A DNA stretch of 64,000 nt from NCBI GenBank assembly GCA_028826165.1, contig JAPDFW010000022.1, positions 124,001 through 188,000 of the forward strand. The letters are read 5' to 3'. The position numbers and the translations under genes were made by a program. This document shows positions 43,740 through 54,961 of this stretch, piece after piece; the first letter of the stretch is position 1, and each line of letters opens with the position of its first letter. Origin of the DNA: Anaeramoeba ignava (Eukaryota; Metamonada; Anaeramoebidae). The notes beneath the pieces are model-generated. The model searched no databases, was not told the origin of the DNA, and saw nothing but the letters and a program-made list of their open reading frames with translations.

Positions 43740-44135
43740 AAAAAAAATTTCAAAGATAAGAATTTTTTTCAATTTAATTTTCAATTTGATTTTGAATTTG
43801 ACTTTGAATTTGAATTTGATTTTGATTTTGCTTTGCTTTGCTTTGCTTTGATTTGATAATTTCGAATTTTTTTTTTTGATTTTAATTTTTTTTTTAATTT
43901 TTTTTGATTTAAATTTTTTTATTTTAATTTTTTTGATTTTGTTCAAAGTCACAAAAGGGAATTTCTATACATAATTTTTTTAGGATTTTTCTTTTTATTT
44001 TTTTTTTTTCTTCTTTTTCAAAAATAGATTAAAATGAAAATTTTTTAATCTTAAAGGAAAAGAAAAATAAATAAATAAAAAGAAAGGAAAAAATTTAAAT
44101 TTATTTTTTAATTTGAAATTTTTAAGTTAAATTTT
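43740..44135. other. Convergent spacer
   Basis: A 396-bp spacer between the bZIP and PAQR gene 3' ends. It has TTTGAATTTGAT repeat, a short TTTGC repeat (GCTTTGCTTTGCTTTG at 43831-43846), then T-rich DNA. No gene is visible. Confidence 0.5.
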
Positions 44136-45044
44136 TTAAAAAAGGCAAAATTCACTACTATAACCACATAAAAGAGTGTGGAATTGAAATAAAGAAGCAA
44201 TAATAACAAGTGAATGCCAAAAATGATGAGATTGACCAAAATAATCAAGTTTTCCAGCAAAAAATCTTTCAGGAAGTCTTAATTGATAAAGCAAAATTCC
44301 GATCAAATAAGACAAATACATCAAAAAAAAACTGAAAAAAACGGGTAAATAACGTTCTTTAGGGAAAATAAAAAGACCATGAAAAACAGGAACAGATCCA
44401 AGAAGAGCATAAATAAGATAATAACCAAATCTTTGCCATCTTTTTTCATAACCTTGGAAAGTGTCAGTTGAAGACATTACAAAATAAAAGGAAGTGGATA
44501 AAGCAAGTAAACTCAAATATAATTTTTGCAAAAAAGGAAAAGATCTATAAATAAAAAATAACGGTCCAATGTGCGAACCAGATCCAATAATAATAACACC
44601 GCATAAATCAATAAACAAGAGCTTTTTCTTGATATTTTTTGACATGCAATAAAAAGTGTGAAAAACAGTTGATGAACCAAGACATGATTCAACAGAAAAA
44701 ATATAATAAACAAAGAAGAATTTTTCTGTTCGAGTTGATTTTTGGAAAGTTTCTGATAAAACCAGTTTTATTAAAATTATGATGAATAAAATGAACCCAA
44801 AAAAATGAATGTAAATGTTCCATGTTTCGTTGTGAATAAATGTCAAAGATTTCAAACATTCTGTTTTATTCCAATTTACTCTATAACCTTTTTCAATATA
44901 TTTGTTATCTTGTAACCAATAAGGGATCTCTTTAAAAGTTATTAAATCTTGTTTTTTTGTTTTTTCATTTTCATTTTCATTTTCATTTTTGTTGTTATTT
45001 TTGTTATTTTTGTTATTTGTGTTATTTTTTAATCTTAAATTCAT
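44136..45044 (-). CDS. PAQR family seven-helix protein, adiponectin-receptor-like
   Basis: A single exon of 302 codons. After a polar Asn/Lys-rich N-terminus the family motifs are in order: IPYWLQDNKYIEKGYR, SLTFIHNETWNIYIHFFGF, then seven hydrophobic segments. The zinc-site residues are present: S-x3-H in SSTVFHTFYC, D in FIDLCGVI and the C-terminal H-x3-H in SHHFWH. PAQR proteins such as AdipoR and yeast Izh are membrane hydrolases thought to act on ceramides and are linked to membrane fluidity and zinc homeostasis. The N-terminus is cytosolic in AdipoR. The substrate here is unknown. Confidence 0.94.
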   Translation of the reverse strand: MNLRLKNNTNNKNNKNNNKNENENENEKTKKQDLITFKEIPYWLQDNKYIEKGYRVNWNKTECLKSLTFIHNETWNIYIHFFGFILFIIILIKLVLSETFQKSTRTEKFFFVYYIFSVESCLGSSTVFHTFYCMSKNIKKKLLFIDLCGVIIIGSGSHIGPLFFIYRSFPFLQKLYLSLLALSTSFYFVMSSTDTFQGYEKRWQRFGYYLIYALLGSVPVFHGLFIFPKERYLPVFFSFFLMYLSYLIGILLYQLRLPERFFAGKLDYFGQSHHFWHSLVIIASLFQFHTLLCGYSSEFCLF

Positions 45045-45280
45045 AATCTGTTTTAATTTTCTTTATTTAAAAAAATATTTTTTTTTGAAAAGAAAAATTG
45101 AAAAAAAAAAATAATTTTTTTAAAAAAAAGAAATGTCAAATTGACAAATAAAAAAAAACTAAATTAAAATAATTATTAATGTTAATTACAAAATGTTTTT
45201 ATTCCATTTTTTTTTTAACAAAATATTTTTTTTTCATTTTTTTCATTTTCATTTTTTTTCTTTTTTTTTAAAAAAAAACA
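45045..45280. promoter_or_regulatory. Divergent promoter region, PAQR / coiled-coil gene
   Basis: A 236-bp spacer. On the plus side TTTTTTTCATTTTTTTCATTTTCATTTTTTTTC sits just before the coiled-coil gene ATG. On the minus side the CAT element is less clear, with T/A runs only. Confidence 0.4.
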
Positions 45281-48200
45281 ATGACTACACAACATTCAGC
45301 AATTTCAGTTCAAGATTTTGTTTCTTTACAAGAAGAATTAGTCGGATTAAAACAACAAAAATATGAATTGCTTGAAAAATCAAGAACAAGTCAATTTCAA
45401 ATAGAAAAACTATCAAAAGAATTAAAAGAAGCTTTATCAAAAAATAAACGATTACAAAACGTAGTCGGAAAAAAAGGAGCAAAACAGCAACTTATTACTT
45501 TAATGAAAGAAAACGAAGAGTTGAAAGCAAATGTTCAAGATCTTCAAAATGAAATTAAAGAACATGATGAAGTATTCAAACAAAATATCAAAATTATTTC
45601 GGATGAAAATTCCAAAATGAAAAAAGAAAACGAAAAAATGAAGAAAAAAATTAAAAGTTCGGAAAAAGAAATTGATTCACTAAAATCAAAATATACAAAA
45701 ATTCTTCTTCAAAAAAACGAAGAAATTCGCAAAATTGCTTCTGATCAACACCAAAAAAAGCAATATTTTTCTTCTTTGTTTTCCTCTTTAACAGAAAATG
45801 TTCAAAATTTGATCCAGAATTTTCAATCTGGAAACAATGAAATTGAAAAAGATGATGAAAAAAATTTAACAAAACCTGATGAAGCACAAAAAAGTGAATT
45901 GCATGAGGTAAGCGATATAAATAATGAAGAAACTAAAGCAGAAAGTCCTCAAGAAACTTCACAAATTGAAGCGCAAAGAGAAGATGGAAATGAAAATGAA
46001 AACAAAATTGAAAATGAAAATGAAAACAAAATTGAAAATGAAAATGAAAACAAAATTGAAAATGAAAATGAAAACAAAATTGAGAATGAAAATGAAAACA
46101 AAATTGAAAATGAAAATGAAAACAAAATTGAAAATGAAAACAAAATTGAAAATGAAAATGAAAATGAAAATGAAAATCAAAATGAAAATGAAAACAAAAA
46201 TGAAAATGAAAACAAAATTGAAAATGGAAACAAAATTGAGAATGAAAATCAAAATCAAAATGAAAACAAAAATGAAAATGAAAATGAAAATGAAAACAAA
46301 ATTGAAAATGAAAACAAAATTGAAAACAAAATGAAAATCAAAATCAAAATGAAAATGAAAATGAAATTGAAAATGAAAACAAAATTGAAAATGAAAACAA
46401 AATTGAAAATGGAAATGAAAATGAAAACAAAATTGAAAATGAAAACAAAAATGAAAATGAAAATGAAAATGAAAATGAAAACAAAATTGAAAATCAAAAT
46501 CAAAATGAAAACAAAATTGAAAATGAAAATCAAAATCAAATTGAAAATCAAAATCAAAATCAAAAAACAGACCCAAAAATCATCAACTTTTTATCTCATT
46601 TACTTTCTATTCTTCAATCAGAAGAAATTCAACAAACAATTCAACCTTCTTTTGTTTCTCAACAACAAGAAAATAAACTAAATGAAGAACCAAAAAATTC
46701 AAAAGACTCTAAATCAAAAAATAAAGCAAAATCTCACTCAAAAAATCATAATTCACATCCATTAGAAGAAACAGATTCCAAAATACAAAGTGAAAAAAAA
46801 TCAAAGAAAAAATCCACAAAAAATGAAGATTCTGAAAAATCACAAAGAGCTGTTAAAACTGAAAGAAAAGACAAAAACTCTCGTAAATCAAGAACTCAAA
46901 AAAATGATAAAATAAATGAAAAAGAAAAAAACCAAAAAATTAAAAACGACAAAAGAAAAGAAAATATCCTTTCCAAGTACGAATTTAGTGAAAATCCAGA
47001 TGGAGATGGTTCAATTGATTTAACTGACGATTCTTATAATGCAAATACTATCAATGAAGTTGAAAAGAAAAATCAAAATGAGGATCAAAAAATATCAAAT
47101 AAAAATAAGAATAAAAATGAAAAAGAAAAAGAAAAAGAAAATAATCAAGAAAGCATACCAATATTTGAAACTAATGAAGAATATGAACTTGTTGTTGATG
47201 AAAATCGGAGATTAAACAGAAAAATTGGAGAACTGGAAAAAGAATTGGAGATGAAACAAAAAGAAATCGAAGAAACATCATCAAAGGCAAAAGAAGCAGA
47301 ATCACTTATAACAACAAGAACAATGGAATTAGTTGAAAAAGACAACAAAATCAATAACATTCTTGCACAATTCAACACAGTAAAAGAAGAATATCGAATC
47401 AAATCGCAATCATTATCAAAAGATTATTCAAAAGTATCATCTGAATTGGAAGCATATAAAAAAGAGATTCGAGAATCAAGAACCAAAATCCAAGAATTGG
47501 AATCACACAAAAAGGAAATCCATATTTCCTTAACAAAAAAAAATCAAGGATTAAAAGAAAAAGTTCAAAAATTAAAAGAAGAAAACAATAAATTGAATAG
47601 CGAACTTGAGCAAACAAAAGAAAAAGTGATCAAACTTGAGCAAAGAGTGAACTATTTGGAGGAATTTAATATTGAGAAAATGAAGGAAAAGGATCAAAAA
47701 ACAGCAGAAATTCTTAAAGAAAACGAGCAAATGCATTTGCAAAAAATCAAGGAAATAACGATAAAACATACAGAAGAATATAAGCATTTACAAACAGAAT
47801 ATACAAAAGTATTCGAAGAAAAAGAATCTTTGAAAAAAACCATTTCAGAATCAGAAAACAGGCTAAAACAAGCCGCTTTATCTGAGGAAGTATCAGATAA
47901 TATGATAAATACATTGAAAAATGAAAAAGTAAAATTGGAAACAGAAAAACAACAACTTCAAAAAGAAATTGGCGAAAAAGATAATCTTATTTTGAAAATG
48001 GAAACTAAAAGCAGTCAAGATGCTTTGGAGTTTAAAAAAGAAATACAAAAACTCAAGAATGATTTCCAAGATCGAGAAAATTTATTGCAATCCAATCAAT
48101 CTTCTCAAAATGAATTGAGAGAGAATTTACTTAGTTTGGAAAAAGAGAATCAAGAATTAAAAGAAAAACATCAAATTGAATTGGAATCAAATCAATCAAA

Positions 48201-49909
48201 AATTACTGAAATGGAAACATTGATTAAACAAAACGAATCTGAAATTGATGAATTAAAACAACAAATAACAAAAATACAAGAAGAACATAAAGATTCATCA
48301 AAACAAACAAATGAAATGGAACAAGAAATTAAAAAATATAAACAGCAAATTGAAGATTCAGTAACAGAAAGAAAAATTGCTGAAAGACAAAGTTTAAAAA
48401 TTATAACAGATTTAAAAGCTCAACTTCGAAAAGGTTTTGATAAAATTTTCAATTCTAAAAGAAATTATAAAAGTTTTTAAAAAAAATGTTTTTATATATT
48501 TTAGTTAAAAATAAAACTGATGGAGAAGAGGATGATAAATCAATAAAAGATGATCCACAAACTATAAAAGATAAAACGGAAGATTTAAAGAAAAAGAAGA
48601 CACAAGAAGAAAAAAGTTCACAATCTCATTTTATTACGCCAAAACCTCCAAGTAAAAATAAAAATAATATTCAAAATAAAAATAAAAATAAAAATATTCA
48701 AAATAATAATATTCAAAATAATATTCAAAATAATATTAAATAATATTCAAAATAATAATATTCAAAATAATAATATTCAAAATAATAATATTCAATAATA
48801 ATATTCAAAATAATATTCAAAATAATATTAAATAATAATATTCAAAATAATAATATTAAATAATAATATTCAAAAATAATAATATTCAAAATAATAATAT
48901 TCAAAATAATATTAAAAATAATATTCAAAAATAATATTCAAAATAATATTATTCAAATAATATTCAATAATATTCAAAATAATATTCAAAATAATAATAT
49001 TCAAAATAATAATATTCAAAATAATATTAAATAATAATAATATTCAAAATAATATTATTCAAAATAATATTCAAAAAATAATATTCAATAATATTCAATA
49101 ATATTCAAAAATAATATTCAAAATAATAATATTCAAAATAATATTCAAAATAATATTCAAAATAATAATAATATTCAAAATAATATTCAAAATAATAATA
49201 TTCAAAATAATAATATTCAATAATAATAATATTCAAAATAATAATATTCAAAATAATAATATTCAAAATAATATTCAATAATAATATTCAATAATATTAA
49301 ATAATAATATTCAAAATAATAATATTCAAAATAATAATATTCAAAATAATAATAAATAATAATATTCAAAATAATAATATTCAAAATATTATTCAAAATA
49401 ATATTCAAAATAATATTCAAAATATTATTCAAAATATTATTCAAAAAAAAAAAGATCAAAATCAAAGAGGAGCTGATGAAGAAGAAATCAACATTGAAAA
49501 ACTCTTATCTGAAAATACAAACTTAATATCCAGAATAGTAAAAATGAAAGAAACAAATTGGGCATTAGAAGAAAAGGTAGACATTTTAGAAGGACAAATA
49601 CAAGAATTAAAACAAGAAATCGATAAGAAAACAAAAATCATTGAAGAAATTATTTCTAGAGAACAAGAAAATAGAGAAAAGAATAAGAAACCAAATACTC
49701 TTCAAAACCAAATTAGACAACAAGCTCAAATTCTTTTAGAAGATACTATTTTACAAAATATTCAATTACAAAAACAAATTGAAGAACTAAAAAAACAACT
49801 TAATTCAAAAAATCCTCAAAATTTTTCAAATAAAGATTCAAATCAAAACGAACAAAAGAAATCTTCAAGAAGAAAACACAGAAATTCAAAACAAGATGAT
49901 AAAAAATAA
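45281..49909 (+). CDS. Long coiled-coil protein resembling GRIPAP1/GRASP-1
   Basis: Exon 1 runs 45281 to about 48433 (donor CGAAAAG|GTTTTG or a nearby site). A middle exon is ~48506-48651, then a repeat intron, then ~49453-49909. The N-terminal heptads (FVSLQEELVGLKQQKYELLE) resemble the start of GRIPAP1, as does a near-C-terminal block (NWALEEKVDILEGQIQELKQ), both by memory. A NENENKIEN tract (~230-425) separates two coiled-coil regions; a frame slip at ~46331 in it must be bridged to reach DPKIINFLSHLLSIL and the main coiled coil (47190-48430). GRIPAP1 works on recycling endosomes with Rab4. If that is right this is a membrane-traffic tether; otherwise an unclassified coiled-coil scaffold. 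Confidence 0.7.
45985..46563 (+). repeat. Coding microsatellite (AATGAA/AACAAA), NENKIEN tract
   Basis: About 580 bp of GAAAATGAAAACAAAATT-type repeat inside the coiled-coil gene. One AACAAAATGAAA junction at ~46331 lacks a base relative to its neighbours and switches the frame from NENK to MKIK. Confidence 0.8.
48652..49452 (+). repeat. Intron filled with AATAATATTCAA units
   Basis: An 801-nt intron in the coiled-coil gene. The donor CCTCCAA|GTAAAAAT and acceptor AAAAAG|ATCAAAATC join as PPNQNQRGADEEE in frame. The interior is AAAATAATATTC with length variation and contains no GT, so the whole block must be removed as one piece. Confidence 0.75.
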
Positions 49910-50091
49910 TTTGAGTAAAAAAAAAGCAAATTTTTTTCTTTCATTTAAATTTTATTTTAAAAAATATTTTGATTTACTTCATTTTCTCAATAAAATAATT
50001 TGAGAAAAAAAATCACAAAAAAAAAATTTTTTTTTTGATTAAAAAATTTCTTTCATTTTTTTCATTTTTTTTTTTGAAATTAAAAACTATA
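49910..50091. other. Short tandem spacer with promoter tract
   Basis: A 182-bp gap between same-strand genes. It includes the 3' end of the coiled-coil gene and TTTCATTTTTTTCATTTTTTTTTT just before the next ATG. Confidence 0.4.
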
Positions 50092-50992
50092 ATGGAAGTT
50101 AAAAAAAATTCTGCTTTTAAAACTATTTTTTTTGGACCAATGAAAACTGGAAAAACATCAATTTTTTATAATTATTTTTACAAAGAATTTAAAGATATTC
50201 CTGATTTTTTAGGTAAAATTTCCAAAAAAAAAATTAATTAATTTTTTAAATTTTATGTTTAAATTTTTTTTGGAAAATTGAAATTGTGAAAAAAGGTTTT
50301 AAAACAATAAAAATACCAGTTGGAGAATTTGAAGTAATTTTTTAAATTTAATTTTAATTTTAATTTTAAATTTAATTTTAATTTTTAAATATTTTTTAAA
50401 AAAAGATTTCATTAAATGTATTTGATTTTCAAGGGAATGAAAAATATGCAAATATTGCTCCAATTTATTATATGAAAACAAGTGTTTTAATTTTAGTTTT
50501 TGATATAACACATTATGTAATAAATTTTTCAATTAATTTTTTTCAATTAATTTTTCAATTTAAATTCTTCTTTCAATTTAAAAGTCATCTTATGAAAGAA
50601 TTCCTATTTGTTTCCAAAAAGTAAAAGAGCATATTGATCCTCTTGTTACTGTTTTAATTGGAAATAAACTTGATCTTGAAAATGAAAGGGTTATTGAAAA
50701 AGAAAAAGCTATAGATTATGCAAAAGAAATGGGTTTTTTATATTTTGAAACATCAGCAAAAACAGGAGAAAATATTAAAGAAGTTTTTGTTGAAATTGGT
50801 AAGAATTTTTTTTTTTTTTTTAGATCAAAATTTTGGATCAAAAATTGATCAAAAAAAAAAAAATTTTTTTTTCGTTAAAAAAAAATAGCAAAAAAATTAA
50901 AGTTTTTAATAGAAAAAAATCCAGAAATTCTTGAAGAAAAAGAAGAAAAAGAAAAAAAGAAAAGAAAAAAATCTGAAAATAAATGTTTTTAA
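50092..50992 (+). CDS. Divergent Rab-like small GTPase
   Basis: Five exons: 50092-50212, 50296-50333, 50406-50516, 50585-50798, 50889-50992, with phases consistent throughout. G motifs: G1 FFGPMKTGKTSI, G3 FDFQGNEKY in place of WDTAGQE, G4 LIGNKLDLENE, G5 FETSAKTGENIKEVF. The switch II glutamine (Q61 of Ras) is Asn, and the DTAG sequence is DFQG. The C-terminus is a Lys/Glu-rich tail ending ENKCF, with one cysteine but no CC, CXC or standard CAAX. The overall match to the Rab branch is clear, but it probably has altered GTP hydrolysis and unusual or absent prenylation. It lies 125 bp before a canonical Rab gene in the same orientation. Confidence 0.85.
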
Positions 50993-51117
50993 GAAAATGA
51001 AATTTGTTTTTTTTTTGATTCCTAATTTTTTTTAATTAAAAAAAAAATCAAAATTATTTTTTTTTCATTTTTCATTTTTCATTTTTTTTTTCCTTTTTTC
51101 ATTCCTTTTTAAAAAAA

Positions 51118-53093
51118 ATGTTTGGAAATCGACTCAAACTTGTTTTAGTTGGAAATTCACTTGTTGGAAAAAGTTCAATTTTGATACAATTTTGCGATTC
51201 AACATTTTCAAAAAATCAAGAAGCAACAATAGGAGTGGATTTCAGATTTTCCAACATAACAGTAAATAATGAAGAAATTGAGCTACAAATTGTAAATTAA
51301 AATTAAATTAAAATTTAAATTAAAATTAAAATTCATTTATAAAATTAAAATTAAAATTAAAATTAAAATTAAAATTAAAATTAAAATTCAAATTAAAATT
51401 AAAATTCAAATTAAAATTAAAATTAAAATTAAAATTCATTTATAAAATTAAAATTAAATTTAAAATTAAAATCAAAATTAAAATTAAATTTAAAATTAAA
51501 ATTAAAATTAAAATCAAAATTAAAATTCATTTATAAAATTAAAATTAAAATCAAAAATTAAATTCATTTATAAAATTAAAATTAAAATTAAAATTAAAAT
51601 TAAAATTAAAATTAAAATTAAAATTAAAATTAAATATAAAATTAAAATTCATTTATAAAATTAAAATTAAAAATCATTTATAAAATTAAAATTAAAATTA
51701 AAATTAAAATTAAAATTAAAATTAAAATTAAAATTAATATTAATATTCAAATTAAAATTAAAATTAAAATTAAAATTAAAATTCATTTATAAAATTAAAA
51801 TTTAAATCAAAAATTAAATAGTGGGATACTGCAGGTATTTTTTTAAAGATTTATTTTTCTCTTTTATAGACTCAATTTAACTAAATTCTAATTTCAGGAC
51901 AAGAACGTTTTCGTTCAATAACTAATCATTATTACCGAAATGCTGATGCAATTATGGTTGTTTATGATATTACAAATGAATCAAGTTTTACTCAATTAAA
52001 AAATTGGTATTCTGAAATTGTTTCTTCTGCTCCTCCTCAAACAAAAGTTATGCTTGTTGGTAATAAAGCTGATCTTGAAAATGAAAGAGCTGTTCAAAGA
52101 GAAAGGGCAGAGGTTGTTTATCTTTTTTATTTTAGTTTTTATTTTGCTTTGGAATTTCATCACAAAAAATTTTTTTCAAGAAATTTAAACAAGAATTTAA
52201 AAAGGAATTTTAACTCAAATTTAAACTAAAACTTTAAAACAAAATTTATTTAAAAAGAAAACGTTTATTAACAAATTTAATTATAATTTTGAATCAAAAT
52301 TTATTTAAAAAGAAATTTTAATTATAATTTAAACTAAAACTTTAAAACAAAATTTATTTAAAAAGAAAATTTCATTATAATTTTAAAACAAAATTTATTT
52401 AAAAAGGAATTTTAACTCAAATTTAAACTAAAACTTTAAAACAAAATTTATTTAAAAAGAAAACGTTTATTAACAAATTTAATTATAATTTTAAAACAAA
52501 ATTTATTTAAAAAGGAATTTTAACTCAAATTTAAACTAAAACTTTAAAACAAAATTTATTTAAAAAGAAAACGTTTATTAACAAATTTAATTATAATTTT
52601 AATTCAAAATTTATTTAAAAAGAAATTTTAATTTTAATTTTCATTTTAATTTGAAATTTTAATTTTAATTTTAAATTGAATTTAATTTAGATATTAATTT
52701 TAATTTTAATTTTGAATTTAATATTAATTTTAATTTGAAATTTTAATTTTAATTTTAATTTGAAATTTTAATTTGAATTCAATTTTAATTATTAATAATT
52801 TTTCTATATTTTTTGTTTTAGAAATTAGCTATGAAATATGGTTGGTCTTATGGTGAATTAAGTGCAAAAACAGGAGAAGGAATAAAAGAATCTTTTGAAA
52901 TTCTTGTAAAAGAAACACTTAGCGTGTAATTATTTCCAAATAATAAAATTTTTCCCAAATCCAAAAAAAAAAATAATAATCAAAAAATTCCTAAAAAATA
53001 ATAAAATAAATTTTTAGTTATAAAACATCTCAAAAAAAAAAACCTGATACAAACGTAAAAATAAAAGAAAATGGATCTTCTAAATGTTGCTAA
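51118..53093 (+). CDS. Rab-family small GTPase
   Basis: Exons: 51118-51291, 51822-51834 (13 nt), 51898-52112, 52822-52925, 53018-53093. All joins are in phase: LQI, then WDTAG from the 13-nt exon, then QERFRSITNHYYRNAD. G1 VLVGNSLVGKSSI, G3 WDTAGQE, G4 VGNKADLENE and G5 LSAKTGEGIKE are all canonical. The C-terminus SSKCC carries the double cysteine for geranylgeranylation. The effector region (ATIGVDFRFSNI) is of Rab1/Rab8/Rab5 type; I cannot assign a subfamily safely. It should cycle between membrane and cytosol in vesicle traffic. Confidence 0.92.
51292..51821 (+). repeat. Rab intron 1: AAATTA repeats with AAATTCATTTATAAAAT modules
   Basis: A 530-nt intron. It has the same composition as the RasGEF intron at 6239-6885: AAAATT hexamers punctuated by AAATTCATTTATAAAATTAAA (near 51330, 51435, 51527, 51564, 51648 and 51781). 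The gene is unrelated to the RasGEF. Confidence 0.8.
52113..52821 (+). repeat. Rab intron 3: ~60-110 nt units then ATTTTA repeat
   Basis: A 709-nt intron. The first ~500 nt consist of a longer unit with AACTAAAACTTTAAAACAAAATTTATTTAAAAAGAAAACGTTTATTAAC, repeated about five times. The last ~170 nt are (ATTTTA)n, the opposite composition to intron 1 of the same gene. Confidence 0.75.
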
Positions 53094-53407
53094 TTCATTC
53101 AAAATATTACTTTTTTTTTTGTCTTGTTTTTTACGGATTCATTTCCTTATTCATTGTTGTCATTTCTTTCAATGATTTATTGATTTGAATTCTTTTTTTT
53201 CTTTCTTTCCTTTCTTTTTTTTTTTTTTTTATTAATTTTAATTTATGATTGATTTTTATTTTTCGAATCAATAACAAATTAAAATTAAGGAATAATTGAA
53301 ATTAAAGAAAATTCTAATAAAAAAAAAATTTGAATTTTTATTAATTTTATTTTTATTATAAAAATTGAGTTGAAATCAAAATAAAAAGAAATATAATGAA
53401 AATGAAA
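53094..53407. other. Convergent spacer
   Basis: A 314-bp spacer between Rab and UBL5 gene ends, with T-runs and A-runs and no gene. It is unique sequence and not repetitive. Confidence 0.5.
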
Positions 53408-53629
53408 TCAATTATAATATAAATCAATAGATGAACCATCATGTATTTCATAATCATCAAGTGTAAGATGATCTTTTAAAACTGAATACCATTTTTGCAA
53501 TCGAATTTTTTCAGCTTTTGTTCCAATTTGAGCTGCTATTAATAATTTAAGTTCTCCGATTGTATCATCTGGATTACATTTAATTGTAACTTTTCTTCCA
53601 AGTCGATCATTTACAATTATTTCAATCAT
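53408..53629 (-). CDS. UBL5: UBL5/Hub1 ubiquitin-like spliceosomal modifier
   Basis: A 73-residue protein, the usual length of the family. It matches UBL5/Hub1 almost throughout: start [54 protein letters not shown], ending DLYYN with the conserved double tyrosine and no diglycine. Hub1 binds Snu66 and other spliceosome factors non-covalently and, in yeast, helps use non-canonical 5' splice sites. Intronless. TTTTTTTCATTTTTT sequence is present on the plus strand upstream, so its orientation relative to this gene is opposite to the usual promoter tract. Confidence 0.97.
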   Translation of the reverse strand: MIEIIVNDRLGRKVTIKCNPDDTIGELKLLIAAQIGTKAEKIRLQKWYSVLKDHLTLDDYEIHDGSSIDLYYN

Positions 53630-53789
53630 TTTTTGTTTTTTTTTATAATTTTTATTTCTTTTTGAAGAAGAAAAAAAATGATTTCATTTTTTTCATTTTT
53701 TTTATTTTTTTTTTTAAAATTAAAAAGAAATAATAAAATAAATTTGAAGAACAACAAAATATTCCACTTTTTTAAATTGATTTTAAATT

Positions 53790-54955
53790 GATTTTTGAAT
53801 TTCATTTTGAATTTCATTTTGAATTTAAATTTCATTTTGATTTTCATTTTGATTTTCATTTTAATTTGAATTTGAATTTGAATTTAAATTTGAATTTGAA
53901 TTTGAATTTGAATTTGAATTTGAATTTGAATTTGAATTTGAATTTGAATTTAAATTTGAATTTGAATTTGAATTTGAATTTGAATTTGAATTTGAATTTA
54001 AATTTGAATTTGAATTTTAATTTTGATTTTAAATTGATTTTTAATTTAAATTTTTGAATTGATTTTGAATTTCAATTTGAATTTTAATTTGAAATTGAAT
54101 TTGAATTTGAATTTGAATTTGAATTTGAATTTGAATTTGAATTTGAATTTGAATTTGAATTTCATTTTTAATTTCATTTTGATTTTGAATTTGAATTTGA
54201 ATTTGAATTTGAATTTGAATTTAAATTTGATTTTGAATTTGAATTTAAATTTGAATTTGATTTTGATTTTCATTTTCATTTTGAATTTTAATTTAATTTT
54301 GAATTTTGATTTTGAATTTTAATTTAATTTTAAATTTGAATTTAATTTTGATTTTCATTTTCATTTTGATTTTCATTTTGATTTTGATTTTGATTTTCAT
54401 TTTGATTTTGATTTTCATTTTCATTTTGATTTTAAATTTGAATTTGAATTTGATTTTCATTTTGAATTTGAATTTGAATTTGAATTTAAATTTGAATTTG
54501 AATTTGAATTTTGAATTTGAATTTTGAATTTGAATTTGAATTTAAATTTTAATTTTGAATTTTCATTTTAATTTTCATTTTGATTTTCATTTTGATTTTC
54601 ATTTTGATTTTCATTTTCATTTTGATTTTCATTTTCATTTTGAATTTGAAATTGATTTTGAATTTGATTTTCATTTTGATTTTGATTTTGATTTTGATTT
54701 TCATTTTCATTTTGATTTTCATTTTAATTTGGATTTGAATTTGATTTTCATTTTGAATTTGAATTTGAATTTAATTTTCATTTTGAATTTGATTTTGAAT
54801 TTGAATTTGAATTTCAATTTAATTTTGATTTTAATTTTAATTTTAATTTTCATTTTGATTTTCATTTTGATTTTCATTTTGATTTTAATTTTGATTTTCA
54901 TTTTGATTTTCATTTTGATTTTCATTTTGATTTTCATTTTGATTTTCATTTTGAA
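53790..54955. repeat. 1.17-kb TTGAAT / GATTTTCATTTT microsatellite
   Basis: Intergenic block of TTTGAA hexamers (53790-54300) passing into GATTTTCATTTT 12-mers (54330-54955). It ends 7 bp before the stop of the next minus-strand gene. Open frames on both strands (FNLNLN, KMKIKI) are repeat artefacts. The composition resembles the coding NQ/NE tracts, so it could be a former coding repeat, but no flanking gene claims it. Confidence 0.7.
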
Positions 54956-54961
54956 TTTTGT

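Noticed and set aside
45281-49909. Splitting the coiled-coil region into two genes at 46.6 kb
   Set aside because: A single missing base in the NENK repeat joins both parts, and no stop, promoter tract or start lies between them.
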